Of a DNA stretch of 64,000 nt, positions 1-8,377 are shown one piece after another. This DNA is from Fictibacillus sp. BK138. Lineage in GTDB: Bacteria > Bacillota > Bacilli > Bacillales > Fictibacillaceae. A model generated the notes under the pieces. That model was not told the DNA's origin. It saw nothing but the letters and a program-made list of their open reading frames with translations, and made no database searches. The position numbers and the translations under genes are program-made. The first letter of the stretch is position 1. Each line of letters opens with the position of its first letter. The stretch lies in assembly GCF_004216955.1 (NCBI RefSeq), contig NZ_SGXL01000001.1, positions 62,001 through 126,000 of the forward strand, read 5' to 3'.

Positions 1-995
1 GCAATATGCTTAACAGCGGACAGCTCTGAAGCCATCTTTATTCGCTGATCTGGCTGTTCGATCCATTTCCTTGCAACAGCATATAACACTTGGCGAGCAT
101 TAAAAAGTTCAAGCTCAATCTTCCCAATTTTCCTTCTTACTTCTGGTACATCTTTTATTGGTCCAGGCAAGGTATTCGGACTGTATTCTGAAGCGAATTT
201 TATCGCATAATCCTTTGCAGCTGCGGCAATCCCAATATAAACGGCAGGTACTTGAAGATACCAGCCTCTTGTTGTGGAGGAACGGTCATCTTCTACAAAT
301 AAAAGGTCTTCTTCCTCAACGAGTACATCTTTTAGGACAAGGTCATCACTTTTGGTGCCTCTCATAGATATGCTGTCCCACGTTTCTTTTATAGAGACAC
401 CTTCTCGTTTATGATCAACTAAAATAAACCCTTTTTTACCGGTGTAATTAAGATCAGCGGTAATGATGGAACAATCGAGAGCTTCAGCCATAGAAGTAAA
501 TGCTTTAATTCCGTTCAAACGCCAGCCGTGTTCTTCTTTTATGGCAATTGTGCCGGGAGTTCCGCCTCTTGAAGGGCTTCCAGTAGCTCGTTCTGTCTGA
601 GCCAAATTTAATAGAGTTCTCTTCTGAACAATATTCGAGCTGACTCTTTGTAATACAGAACCTTGCCAATGCCTGTTTTCGGCCGCTTCAAGCATGACAC
701 CTAAGTGCCATCCCAAAGATAAGGCCGTAGGAGCGTCGCCTTGAGCAAGTATTTCTTGAACTTGTAAATATTCAAGAAGGTTGAGACCTTGGCCGCCAAA
801 CTCTTTTGGTATGGTAAGAGATAGGAAGTTCGCTTTTTTTAGGTCTTCGAAATTCTTTTAAGGGAAAGTACCTTCTGAATCAATCGCATCCGCTCTTGTG
901 CTGAAAATTTCTTTTAGATCTTCAGCTTTTTTTATGATGTTTTCGATACTTGTTTGATTTTTGTTTTGCTCTGTTTCTACATAAGTTTTGATCAC
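1..995 (-). pseudogene. acyl-CoA dehydrogenase-like flavin monooxygenase (SfnB/DszC type), in-frame stop, 3' end outside window
   Basis: Starts at GTG 993-995 behind a GGAGGG site and runs off the left edge. The reading frame is interrupted by one TAA at 858-860, about 45 codons in, and then stays open in the same frame to base 1. After the stop I read an acyl-CoA dehydrogenase-like chain with KEFGGQGLNLLEYL early and SMRGTKSDDLVLKDV in the middle, the usual signatures of the FMN/FAD-dependent organosulfur monooxygenase branch (SfnB/DszC). The preceding S-box riboswitch and the divergent luciferase-like enzyme and MetQ suggest sulfur scavenging from organosulfur compounds. The stop lies where homologues have an ordinary residue (between FP and KNFEDLKK). 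It may be a real nonsense mutation, an assembly error, or a site where only a shortened downstream product is made. Confidence 0.75.
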
Positions 996-1028
996 AATTT
1001 TCCCTCCGGTAATTTTTTTCAGAGGACA

Positions 1029-1064
1029 TAAAAAAATCCTCCTTTCAAAATGACGAAAGAGGAC
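1029..1064 (-). terminator. S-box intrinsic terminator
   Basis: On the minus strand TCCTCTTTC pairs with GAAAGGAGGA (one bulge), followed by seven T, 34 bases before the GTG start of the flavoenzyme gene. It is the expression platform of the adjoining SAM riboswitch: SAM binding should leave this hairpin free to stop transcription. Confidence 0.8.
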
Positions 1065-1076
1065 GGTGTTAAAGAA

Positions 1077-1196
1077 CTCTCTCTCATCTCTCAGACACAA
1101 ATTTGTCTGCTGGACTTAGCACCTTTCCTATCTGGTAAAGATAAGCGGTTGCTGCAGGATCTTAGGACCAGTTCCTCCCCTGACTCGTGATAAGAA
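1077..1196 (-). promoter_or_regulatory. SAM riboswitch (S-box), minus strand
   Basis: Reading the minus strand, the S-box core is present in order: CTTATC for P1, GGGGAGGAACTGGTCC, CAGCAACCGC, GGTGCTAAGTCCAGC, and GATGAGAG closing P1. It differs from the consensus at several positions (for example CACGAGT instead of aAGAGaG), but the order and spacing match. It controls the interrupted flavoenzyme gene. Low SAM or methionine should allow readthrough. Confidence 0.85.
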
Positions 1197-1225
1197 TTAA
1201 TAGATTATAAATTTTAATAGTCCTC

Positions 1226-1255
1226 ACTATAAAATACAAGAGAGGATATTGTCAA
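1226..1255 (-). promoter_or_regulatory. sigma-A promoter of the minus-strand S-box transcript
   Basis: TTGACA and TATAGT on the minus strand, separated by 18 bp, about 30 bases upstream of the riboswitch. Confidence 0.6.
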
Positions 1256-1302
1256 TGAAAAACTGAAAACTTAAAATTTTTTTATTATTTATAGAATGTG
1301 CG

Positions 1303-1331
1303 TTGACAGACTATTTTTATTCCTGTATATT
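1303..1331 (+). promoter_or_regulatory. sigma-A promoter of the plus-strand S-box transcript
   Basis: TTGACA (1303-1308) and TATATT (1326-1331) with a 17-bp spacer, 26 bases before the plus-strand SAM riboswitch. Confidence 0.7.
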
Positions 1332-1356
1332 CTGTTGATAAATTGAATACTATCGA

Positions 1357-1461
1357 TTTCTTATCGAGAGAGGTGGAGGGACTGGCCCTTTGAAGCCTCG
1401 GCAACAACTATTTTAGAACTGTGCCAATTCCAGCAAGCTTACAAGCTTGAAAGATAAGGAG
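1357..1461 (+). promoter_or_regulatory. SAM riboswitch (S-box), plus strand
   Basis: Near-consensus S-box: CTTATCGAGAGAGGTGGAGG, GACTGGCCC, TGAAGCC, CGGCAACA, GTGCCAATTCCAGC, and a closing GATAAGGAGAG that pairs with CTTATC. A terminator follows at 1498. It should switch on the monooxygenase and metQ genes when SAM is low. Confidence 0.95.
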
Positions 1462-1497
1462 AGATCAAATGCGTTTTTATATTTTACGTATTTTATT

Positions 1498-1530
1498 AAC
1501 CTCTTCTTATTTCATGAAGAGGTTTTTGTT
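1498..1530 (+). terminator. S-box intrinsic terminator
   Basis: AACCTCTTC pairs with GAAGAGGTT and a T-rich run follows. It sits between the SAM aptamer and the monooxygenase start codon, so it is the regulatory terminator of this riboswitch. Confidence 0.85.
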
Positions 1531-1581
1531 TTTCTCTTGGGAGCGGTACAAAAAATTTTAAAGGTTACGGAGGAAATCATT

Positions 1582-2967
1582 TTGACTAAAGAAATTTTGT
1601 TAAACGCATTTGAGATGACTAGTGCTATGCACAACTCTCACGGGCTTTGGAAGCACCCGGAAAATAAAAGGCATAAGCGTTATAAAGACTTAAATTATTG
1701 GATCGATTATGCCAAGCTTCTGGAAAAAGGGAAGTTCGATGCGATATTTTTTGCTGATGTGTTAGGGGTCTATGACGTTTATCAAAAGAGTAAAGCTCCT
1801 TCTATCAGAGATGGACTGCAGGTTCCGCTAAATGACCCTGCTCTGCTCATCTCTGCGATGGCTAGTGTAACTAAAAACTTATCGTTTGCGGTTACGGTCA
1901 GTACCACTTATGAACAGCCTTTTGGAAATGCACGCCGTTTTTCTACGCTCGATCATTTAACGAATGGAAGGATTGCCTGGAATGTTGTCACATCCTATCT
2001 TCCTAATGCAGCTAAAAACTTTGGTCTGGAGGATATGATCAAACACGATGAGCGTTATAACATCGCTGATGAGTATCTCGAAGTGTCTTACAAGCTCTGG
2101 GAAAACAGCTGGGAAGACGGTGCAGTTGTTGAAGATATCGGTAAAGATACGCTGGTTGATCCTGAAAAAGTCCATGAGATCAACCATGAAGGACAGTATT
2201 TTAAAGTGGAGGGACCTCATTTAAGTGAACCATCCCTGCAAAGAACTCCTGTTATATACCAGGCAGGCACCTCAGAAAGAGGACGTGATTTTGCCGCAAA
2301 ACATGCAGAGTGTATTTTTGTGGGAGGTCCAACAGCAAAAAGGATCCGCTTCTACGCAGATGATATTAGAGAACGGGCAAAAAAACATGGCAGGCACCCT
2401 GAAAACATTAAAATCTTCTCGTTCCTAAACGTAGTCGTTGGAGAAACAACAGAGGAAGCAGAACGGAAATTTGATGAATATTCAAAGGCTTGGAGCTCAG
2501 ATGCAGCAAAGGCACAATACGGGGCGAGCGGATATGATATCGCTGAATACGAAGATCTTGATCCCGACCTTCCGTTTGAATATACAAAATCTACCGAAGG
2601 CGGTCATTACAAAGCTGCCACACTTACAAAGGATGCGCCTAAAAAACTCACTGTAGGAGAAGTGCTTAACCGGTTTGAGTCACCTGACAGGGGTAGCTAT
2701 ATTGTGGGGAACCCAGAGCAAGTTGCAGACGGTATTCAAGCTCAGTTTGAGGAGTCTGGTGTTGATGGATTCAATTTAAATCACCTTGTAACCCCAGGTG
2801 ATCTGGAAGCTTTTGTGGAACTCGTCATACCGGTTCTTCAAGAGAGAGGATTATACAAAAAAGAGTACAACAAAGGTACGCTGAGGGAAAAATTATTTAG
2901 TGATAGATTATTGCCAGATGACCATCCAGCAGCGAAATATAGAAGAGTTTTAACGGAAGCAAAATAA
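1582..2967 (+). CDS. LLM-class FMN-dependent monooxygenase (NtaA/SnaA/DszA family)
   Basis: 461 residues, a bacterial-luciferase-fold enzyme that uses reduced FMN and oxygen. This family attacks nitrilotriacetate, dibenzothiophene sulfone, or S-modified cysteines. I chose TTG 1582 because GGAGG ends about 9 bases upstream. A longer frame from 1447 would run through the riboswitch terminator and is not real. Family marks include the N-terminal NSHGLWKHPENK segment, FAVTVSTTYEQPFGNARRF, GRIAWNVVTS, and YQAGTSERGRDFAAKHAE near the middle. S-box control and the following metQ point to organosulfur or methionine-derivative scavenging. A reductase partner supplying FMNH2 is not visible nearby. The exact substrate cannot be read from sequence. 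Confidence 0.88.
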   Translation: MTKEILLNAFEMTSAMHNSHGLWKHPENKRHKRYKDLNYWIDYAKLLEKGKFDAIFFADVLGVYDVYQKSKAPSIRDGLQVPLNDPALLISAMASVTKNLSFAVTVSTTYEQPFGNARRFSTLDHLTNGRIAWNVVTSYLPNAAKNFGLEDMIKHDERYNIADEYLEVSYKLWENSWEDGAVVEDIGKDTLVDPEKVHEINHEGQYFKVEGPHLSEPSLQRTPVIYQAGTSERGRDFAAKHAECIFVGGPTAKRIRFYADDIRERAKKHGRHPENIKIFSFLNVVVGETTEEAERKFDEYSKAWSSDAAKAQYGASGYDIAEYEDLDPDLPFEYTKSTEGGHYKAATLTKDAPKKLTVGEVLNRFESPDRGSYIVGNPEQVADGIQAQFEESGVDGFNLNHLVTPGDLEAFVELVIPVLQERGLYKKEYNKGTLREKLFSDRLLPDDHPAAKYRRVLTEAK

Positions 2968-2990
2968 TATTATTCAGGAGTGAGGAGAGA

Positions 2991-3815
2991 ATGAAAAAAA
3001 TTACTCGTTTAATCATAGGGCTTACAGCTATCATTGCTTTAGCTGGATGTGGAGCTTCAGGAGAAGGAAAAAAGAAAGAGATTACACTCGGAGCGACCGT
3101 TCCATATAGCGATATGCTTGAAAAAGGTGTTAAGCCCTATTTAGAGAAAAAAGGATACAAAGTCGAAGTTAAGGAATTCAATGACTATGTGCAGCCGAAT
3201 ATATCCCTTAAAAGCGGTTCGCTTGATGCAAATCTCTTTCAGCACAAGGTATATATGGATGCTTTCTCAAAAGAGAATGATATGAAGTTATCAAGTGTCG
3301 TGACTGTTCCGACAGCACCGATCGGTATTTACTCCAACAAATATAAATCGCTCGAGGAAATTAAGCCTGGGAGCACGGTCGCACTAGCAAATGATCCTAC
3401 AAATTTGTCTCGAGGTCTAACGGTTTTAAGAGATAACGGATTAATAGAGATTGATGGTAAAGCAGATCCGTTGCGCGTATCAGAAAAAGACGTTACAAAA
3501 AATCCGAAGAAATTTAAATTCCAGCCGGTTGAGGCGGCTCAAACTCCCCGAACATTGGAATCGGTTGATTTAGCAGCGGTCAATGGAAACTTCGCGATCT
3601 CATCAGGTTTAAACTTAGAGGATGCCCTTGTGAAGGATAAGCTTCCAGAAGAAATCATTAATCGAATCGTTGTTTTAGAAGAGAAAAAGAACTCTAAATT
3701 AGCAAAAGATCTTAAAGCAGCAGTTGAATCTGAAGAATTTAAAAATGTAATAAATAGTGAATTTGAACAATTCCATAAACCCGAGTGGATGAATAAGAAA
3801 ACTGCTTCAAAGTAA
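2991..3815 (+). CDS. metQ: MetQ/NlpA-family substrate-binding lipoprotein (methionine or related ABC importer)
   Basis: 274 residues. A lipoprotein signal ends in the lipobox LAGC with Cys at residue 20, so the mature protein should be anchored on the outer face of the membrane. ITLGATVPYSDMLEKGVKPYLEKKGY and the DYVQPN motif are typical of the NlpA family that binds methionine or its derivatives. It begins 24 bases after the monooxygenase and shares its S-box leader. The ATPase and permease (metN, metP) are not next to it, so this receptor must share a transporter encoded elsewhere or serve the sulfur compound that the monooxygenase degrades. Family assignment is firm, ligand inferred. Confidence 0.9.
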   Translation: MKKITRLIIGLTAIIALAGCGASGEGKKKEITLGATVPYSDMLEKGVKPYLEKKGYKVEVKEFNDYVQPNISLKSGSLDANLFQHKVYMDAFSKENDMKLSSVVTVPTAPIGIYSNKYKSLEEIKPGSTVALANDPTNLSRGLTVLRDNGLIEIDGKADPLRVSEKDVTKNPKKFKFQPVEAAQTPRTLESVDLAAVNGNFAISSGLNLEDALVKDKLPEEIINRIVVLEEKKNSKLAKDLKAAVESEEFKNVINSEFEQFHKPEWMNKKTASK

Positions 3816-3876
3816 GTTTACTATAAACTTTTTTGACTTTATTTTTAAAAGATTATTGTTTTTAAATTTCATTGCA

Positions 3877-3942
3877 AGTTGATTGGAGGCTCACCGCCCG
3901 CCGGGCGGAAAGCGAGCACCCTGGAGCGGAAATTAACCACTT
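3877..3942 (+). repeat. dispersed GC-rich repeat, copy A (internally deleted)
   Basis: Starts AGTTGATTGGAG and ends GGAGCGGAAATTAACCACTT, matching both ends of copy B at 25011, but lacks the central 65-70 bases of B. The shared middle block is GGCTCACCGC..GCGGAAAGCGAGC. Confidence 0.8.
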
Positions 3943-4058
3943 ACTACCCACGAATTTTACAATACATCCATTTTTATTAATATATCTAGCAATAGCCGTT
4001 ACCTTTTTTATACGGTTTCATAGTATATGTTATGTTGAAAAATGGGGGGTGATGGATA

Positions 4059-4247
4059 GTGAGTAGTTGCCCGCACTGTGGCTTGTTCCGATACGACTTA
4101 AGCGGATGTATATGCAGCGATCAGGAGTATAACAATGATTGGAACAGAAGAGCTATAGATGAAATTTTCAGCAGTGAAAATACGTTCCTAAGAGCACCTA
4201 AGAAATTAAAAAGAAATAAGAACCTGCAAGATCCAACAATCTTTTAG
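4059..4247 (+). CDS. small zinc-ribbon-like hypothetical protein
   Basis: 62 residues from GTG 4059, preceded by a GGGGGG site about 9 bases upstream. The first 20 residues hold four cysteines in CPHCG and GCICS arrangement, which could bind one zinc ion. The rest is charged and lysine-rich at the C-terminus. It stands alone, with its own hairpin terminator just after it. I do not recognise a named family. Confidence 0.6.
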   Translation: MSSCPHCGLFRYDLSGCICSDQEYNNDWNRRAIDEIFSSENTFLRAPKKLKRNKNLQDPTIF

Positions 4248-4283
4248 GACAAACAGTCTCATATATATATTTTAAATACAGAC

Positions 4284-4312
4284 AAGCTGGCTCAACTAAT
4301 GAGCCAGCTTTA
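4284..4312 (+). terminator. hairpin terminator after the zinc-ribbon ORF
   Basis: Perfect 11-bp stem AAGCTGGCTCA / TGAGCCAGCTT with a 5-base loop. The following T-run is short. Confidence 0.6.
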
Positions 4313-4322
4313 ATATGTATAC

Positions 4323-4360
4323 AAAAAAAAGCAGACCCAACGATACTCTTGGATCTGCTA
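4323..4360 (-). terminator. terminator of the GNAT gene
   Basis: On the minus strand AGCAGATCC pairs with GGGTCTGCT (one G-T pair), followed by eight T, just past the stop of the acetyltransferase. Confidence 0.75.
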
Positions 4361-4371
4361 ATTTAATTAAA

Positions 4372-4866
4372 TCACATGGTTAAACCTAGTGATGGAGGTG
4401 AACCTAGCTTCCTTACATTAGAAGTGCGAGCGCGGTTTTGGTGATTTGATGAACCTGTAAGATTTTTTTGGATAACGATACTTGAGCCGATCTGTCCTTG
4501 TACTTCAAAGCCCCATTGTTGAAAAACTCTAAGAGCATCCGTGTTATCTTCATCTACAGTGCCATAAACCACTTGAATGCCTTGTTTTAATAGATGGTTC
4601 TCGAAGACAGGAAGAAAAGAACTGGCGATCCCTTTTCCTTGATGCTTTGTATCCAGCACCACATAATCTACATAAATCATGTTGCCCAATCTAAAGCGGT
4701 AACTAACAAAGCCTGCGATTCTATCGCTGCTGTCACAAACAACCATAACCTCATTAGCCATTCCTAAAATTAGCTGGATGACTTCTCTTTTTACTTGAAA
4801 ATTGTTAACGACCATCTCAACTAATACAGGATTGTCTTTACTAGGATTCCATTTACGAATATACAA
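4372..4866 (-). CDS. GNAT family N-acetyltransferase
   Basis: 164 residues, a single GNAT domain with the acetyl-CoA binding loop near LDTKHQGKGIASSFL (about residues 72-86) and the later VVYGTVDEDNTDALRVFQQWGF segment typical of the fold's second half. Single gene with its own terminator. The last 25 or so residues after the GNAT core are unrelated and basic. The acceptor molecule cannot be predicted. Confidence 0.85.
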   Translation of the reverse strand: MYIRKWNPSKDNPVLVEMVVNNFQVKREVIQLILGMANEVMVVCDSSDRIAGFVSYRFRLGNMIYVDYVVLDTKHQGKGIASSFLPVFENHLLKQGIQVVYGTVDEDNTDALRVFQQWGFEVQGQIGSSIVIQKNLTGSSNHQNRARTSNVRKLGSPPSLGLTM

Positions 4867-5067
4867 AGATATTCCCCCTTATAATACTCTGCGAAGGGGA
4901 AGGATAGCGTAAAACTCAAAACTATAACTTACATGAAAAGATAAGTGTTTAGTATTACTTTCGTTTGTATGATTTTCCCCCTTGCTTGTACTATATGTGG
5001 TTGTCCTAACAATGGTTTGGATAATATCCTAGTTTTAGATAAAAGGGGCCGTTATAATATGTAACAG

Positions 5068-5097
5068 AAAAAGCCGGGGAAAATCCCGGCTTTTTCT
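5068..5097. terminator. strong bidirectional hairpin terminator
   Basis: Perfect stem AAAAAGCCGGG / CCCGGCTTTTT with a 6-base loop. It lies 15 bases downstream of the tiny minus-strand ORF at 5111-5188, where it would end that transcript. The rest of the 4867-5396 gap shows no further gene that I can support. Confidence 0.75.
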
Positions 5098-5110
5098 AAT
5101 TCGTTATGAA

Positions 5111-5188
5111 TTACGCTGGATTTACGCCGTTCGTTTGCTTCTTACAGCGCTTCTTTCTTTTCTTAATAGGAAATAAGATCGGTAACAC
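5111..5188 (-). CDS. possible 25-residue basic peptide
   Basis: GTG start at 5186-5188 with a run of seven G on the coding strand 6 to 13 bases upstream, then 25 codons ending in TAA, and a strong terminator right after. The peptide has a hydrophobic N-terminus (LPILFPI) and a very basic middle (KKRKKRCKK). Site, length and terminator make a self-contained unit in an otherwise empty 500-base gap. No family recognised. Comparative conservation would decide it. Confidence 0.4.
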   Translation of the reverse strand: MLPILFPIKKRKKRCKKQTNGVNPA

Positions 5189-5396
5189 TATAGACCCCCC
5201 CTTCTATATGTGAACCTTGAAAAGAGAACATAAACCTCTCTCTTTTCTCTTTTATTTTACGCAAGCTTGTCTAAAAGGTTTGGACAAACAATCATTTTTT
5301 TTACAGATACTGCGTACAATTTCTATTACTTGCCGATAGGTATTATGGTTTATAATTTAAAAACAGATTTATGAAGATGGGGAAAGAGGTATTTTG

Positions 5397-6341
5397 ATGA
5401 TTTATAATAATGAGCAGCGAAAGCGTATCTTTAAAGTTCTGGAATACATAGATGAACATCTGGAAGATTCACTAACACTTGAGAAGCTGTCGGCCATCTC
5501 AACATATTCTCCTTTTCATTTTCAAAGAATGTTTAAAAGTATAGTTGGGGAAACGCCCTCCGCTTATGTAAAACGTAATCGTTTAGAGAATGCAGCACAT
5601 CTTTTAATATATGAACACCATATTCCTATCACTCAAGTGGCATTAATGTGCGGTTTTTCTTCTTTGTCCTATTTTACTTATTCCTTTCAGTCTTATTTTC
5701 AAACGAACCCAAAGAAATGGAGAGAGGGCGCCTATTTAGAGCGCTTTCCCCGTGAGTACGAAGGTAATAGCAAGAATTCTAAAGAAGTAAGCAAAATGAT
5801 GAAAGAGAACAAAGAACATACTCGCTATAATAAATTCAAATGGCTGGACTTAGCGAAGGTTGAAACACGTATTTTAACAAAGTGTATAACAGTAAAAAAC
5901 CAAGTAATAGGTTCTTATACGAAGGGAATACCTGCAGCATGGGAAGAGGTCTTTCGCTGGTGTGATTCGAGAGAACTTCTTAAAGAAAATACACTATTTT
6001 TAGGGATTCCAAGAAATAATCCATATATAACTCCACCTGAAAAAAGCAGGTATGATTGTCATATTGCAATCTCTGAAGGGTCTGAAGATGAGAATGATGA
6101 GGATACTTTTATTTTTAACGGCGGAAAACATGTGGTTTATGAGTTTGAAGAACCTATAGATTATAGTGAAAGAAACATGTTAATCGAATGTTATTCTGAA
6201 TTATACAGCTATTGGCTCCCTAAAAGCGGTTATAAATATTTAAGTAACCCTGTTGAACTGATTACCATAGTCCGAAATAAGAACTCCTTAACACTTGAGT
6301 GCAAGATAAAAGCTATTGCCCTAGCCATTGAACCAAAATAA
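5397..6341 (+). CDS. AraC-family regulator with GyrI-like effector domain
   Basis: 314 residues from ATG 5397 (a TTG directly before is also in frame). Residues 1-110 carry two AraC helix-turn-helix units: LTLEKLSAISTYSPFHFQRM and ITQVALMCGFSSLSYFTYSF. From about residue 150 to the end is a GyrI-like (SOUL/BmrR-type) ligand-binding domain with VETRILTKCITVKNQVIGSY and the C-terminal LTLECKIKAIA. Such proteins sense hydrophobic drugs or cationic compounds. It lies 15 bases before a small membrane protein, most likely its target or partner. The architecture is certain, the ligand unknown. Confidence 0.88.
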   Translation: MIYNNEQRKRIFKVLEYIDEHLEDSLTLEKLSAISTYSPFHFQRMFKSIVGETPSAYVKRNRLENAAHLLIYEHHIPITQVALMCGFSSLSYFTYSFQSYFQTNPKKWREGAYLERFPREYEGNSKNSKEVSKMMKENKEHTRYNKFKWLDLAKVETRILTKCITVKNQVIGSYTKGIPAAWEEVFRWCDSRELLKENTLFLGIPRNNPYITPPEKSRYDCHIAISEGSEDENDEDTFIFNGGKHVVYEFEEPIDYSERNMLIECYSELYSYWLPKSGYKYLSNPVELITIVRNKNSLTLECKIKAIALAIEPK

Positions 6342-6356
6342 AAAGGGGGCAGTTTT

Positions 6357-6737
6357 ATGTTTTTAGAGATCAATGAATTAAATGGAATCGCCATTCTATT
6401 TGGTGGTCTATTGTATATGCTCTATGGGGGCATGTACTATTCCATTCTGCTAGGAAAGAAAAAAGAAGCGGGTAGTCAGGGTCCCTTCAAATATATGTTT
6501 TCTGTCGTTACTGCTTTTATCAGCTCATTTTTGGTATCTATTTTAATCAATGCTGCTGGAGTTGAGAATTTTATAGAAGGTACAGTGACAGGGTTAATGA
6601 TCGGCTTGCTTATCTCTTTGGTTTATATAAAGAACTCACTGTTTGGATTGTTAACAAAAAAATCTTGCATCATAGCAATCGGGGATCACTTCGTTATTTT
6701 CACATTGCTTGGAATGCTCCATGGTTTCATGAACTAA
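6357..6737 (+). CDS. DUF1761-type small membrane protein
   Basis: 126 residues with four predicted membrane helices: residues about 10-30, 47-68, 75-92 and 104-125. GIAILFGGLLYMLYGGMYYSILLGKK at the start and the HFVIFTLLGMLHGF end fit the DUF1761 pattern of short polytopic proteins of unknown function. RBS AAGGGGG is well placed. It is probably co-transcribed with the AraC-GyrI gene 15 bases upstream, so it may be an effector-induced membrane protein. Confidence 0.7.
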   Translation: MFLEINELNGIAILFGGLLYMLYGGMYYSILLGKKKEAGSQGPFKYMFSVVTAFISSFLVSILINAAGVENFIEGTVTGLMIGLLISLVYIKNSLFGLLTKKSCIIAIGDHFVIFTLLGMLHGFMN

Positions 6738-6753
6738 ATGATTATGCGGAGAT

Positions 6754-6779
6754 GCCTTTTCAAAAGGTTTCTTTTTTTA
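6754..6779 (+). terminator. terminator of the AraC/DUF1761 operon
   Basis: Short stem CCTTTT / AAAAGG followed by a T-rich tail with seven consecutive T. Confidence 0.55.
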
Positions 6780-6807
6780 GTCTTTTTTTAATCCGTTCAT
6801 ATTAAAA

Positions 6808-6846
6808 AAACCACTGGCATAATGGTTTCCATTACACCAGTGGTTT
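6808..6846 (-). terminator. terminator of dtpT
   Basis: Long near-perfect stem AAACCACTGG..ATAATGG / CCATTA..CCAGTGGTTT with a T-run on the minus strand, 14 bases after the dtpT stop codon. Confidence 0.85.
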
Positions 6847-6859
6847 AAGTTACTAACGA

Positions 6860-8350
6860 TTAACGAATACCTTTCATGAACCCTTGAATCTTTGGAGAGA
6901 TCACGAATAGGATCAAACTTAATAGGATTGCTACTCCACCGATTGTACCGAAGTACATCATTTCTGTTTCTGCAGAATAGAACTTAACGATTTGTGCGTT
7001 GATTGCTTGTGCAGCAGCACTTGATAAGAACCATAAGCTCATTGTTTGAGCAGAGAAAGCAGCTGGAGCTAGTTTTGTTGTTGCTGAAAGTCCAACTGGT
7101 GACAATAGAAGCTCACCAAGTACGACGATAAAGTAACTAAGAACAAGCCATAATGGATTTACCAACGCGTTTTCTCCGCCAAAATAAGCAGGCAGAAGAA
7201 TAACTAGGAATGATAAACCAGCAAATAATAAACTTAAAGCAAATTTCTTAGGTACTGTAGGCTGGCGATCACCAAGCTTCACCCAGATCCAAGCGAATAC
7301 AGGTGCAAGAACGATAATAAATAATGGGTTCAATGATTGGAACCAAGCTGGAGAAATCGTAAGTCCAGCAAATTCTAGATCAGTACGCTTGTCCGCATAA
7401 GCAGCAAGGATTGTTGATCCTTGTTCCTGAATAGCCCAGAACATAACAGAAGCAATAAACAATGGAATATATGCCAAGATTCTTGAACGTTCTGTAGCTG
7501 TTGTTTTTGGACTGCGGTACATTACGATAAAATAGATGGTTGGAATCGTAATACCGAAAATACCTACAAGTGTAATAAATACATCAAGTGTAAAGATTCC
7601 AGCAGGAATTGTAATTCCTAAAATAACAGCTAATACTACTGCAGTTAGCCCAACGATTAAAGAATATTTTTTCTTCTCAGCTGGAGAAAGCGGGTTAGGC
7701 ACAGTAGCACCTGCAAGACCTAAGTTTTTCTTTTTTGTTGCAACAAATACGATTAGACCTAATAACATACCAACTGCTGCAATTCCGAAACCTAAGTGGA
7801 AGCTCGTTTTTGAAACTTCACCTACGATTAACGGAGACAAGAAAGCACCTAAGTTAATACCCATATAGAAAATACTGAACCCTGCATCACGGCGATTATC
7901 TTCAGGAGCGTACATATCACCTACAACGGATGATACGTTAGGCTTTAGTAAACCTGTTCCAATAACGATAAATACCATTGAAATAAATAACATCGTCAGA
8001 TCGCCTGGCAAGGACAAGACAATATGACCGATCATAATTAAAATACCACCATAGAATAATGCTCTAGATGTACCAAAAACTCTGTCTGCTAACCAACCAC
8101 CGATAACACCAGACATATATACTAGTGAACCATAAATGGACATGATTGCTAATGCTGTGGATTCTTCAATTCCCAATCCACCTTTAGAAACTTCGTAGTA
8201 CATGTAATAGATGAGGATTGCTCTCATTCCATAGTAAGAAAAGCGCTCCCAAAACTCTGTGAAGAAAAGTGTAAACAAGCCTTTAGGATGTCCGAAGAAA
8301 CCTTTTTGAGGCACACTGTCCACAATTTTCTGTCTATTTATGTCTGACAT
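6860..8350 (-). CDS. dtpT: di-/tripeptide:proton symporter (POT/PTR family)
   Basis: 496 residues, full length for the family, about 14 membrane helices. The N-terminal FFTEFWERFSYYGMRAILIYYM contains the ExxER(F)xYYG motif required for proton-coupled peptide uptake. FSIFYMGINLGAFLSPL is the second family signature (PTR2). Monocistronic, with its own promoter and terminator. It imports di- and tripeptides across the cytoplasmic membrane. RBS GGAGG stands 8 bases before the ATG. Confidence 0.95.
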   Translation of the reverse strand: MSDINRQKIVDSVPQKGFFGHPKGLFTLFFTEFWERFSYYGMRAILIYYMYYEVSKGGLGIEESTALAIMSIYGSLVYMSGVIGGWLADRVFGTSRALFYGGILIMIGHIVLSLPGDLTMLFISMVFIVIGTGLLKPNVSSVVGDMYAPEDNRRDAGFSIFYMGINLGAFLSPLIVGEVSKTSFHLGFGIAAVGMLLGLIVFVATKKKNLGLAGATVPNPLSPAEKKKYSLIVGLTAVVLAVILGITIPAGIFTLDVFITLVGIFGITIPTIYFIVMYRSPKTTATERSRILAYIPLFIASVMFWAIQEQGSTILAAYADKRTDLEFAGLTISPAWFQSLNPLFIIVLAPVFAWIWVKLGDRQPTVPKKFALSLLFAGLSFLVILLPAYFGGENALVNPLWLVLSYFIVVLGELLLSPVGLSATTKLAPAAFSAQTMSLWFLSSAAAQAINAQIVKFYSAETEMMYFGTIGGVAILLSLILFVISPKIQGFMKGIR

Positions 8351-8377
8351 AAGACAACCTCCTTTAGTTCATTAAAT

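Noticed and set aside
1447-1581. Longer start for the monooxygenase at 1447
   Set aside because: This would translate through the S-box tail and terminator hairpin. TTG 1582 has a proper GGAGG and fits the family N-terminus.
3872-4066. 64-residue frame starting inside repeat copy A
   Set aside because: It begins within the dispersed repeat, lacks an RBS, and overlaps the better supported zinc-ribbon ORF in another frame.
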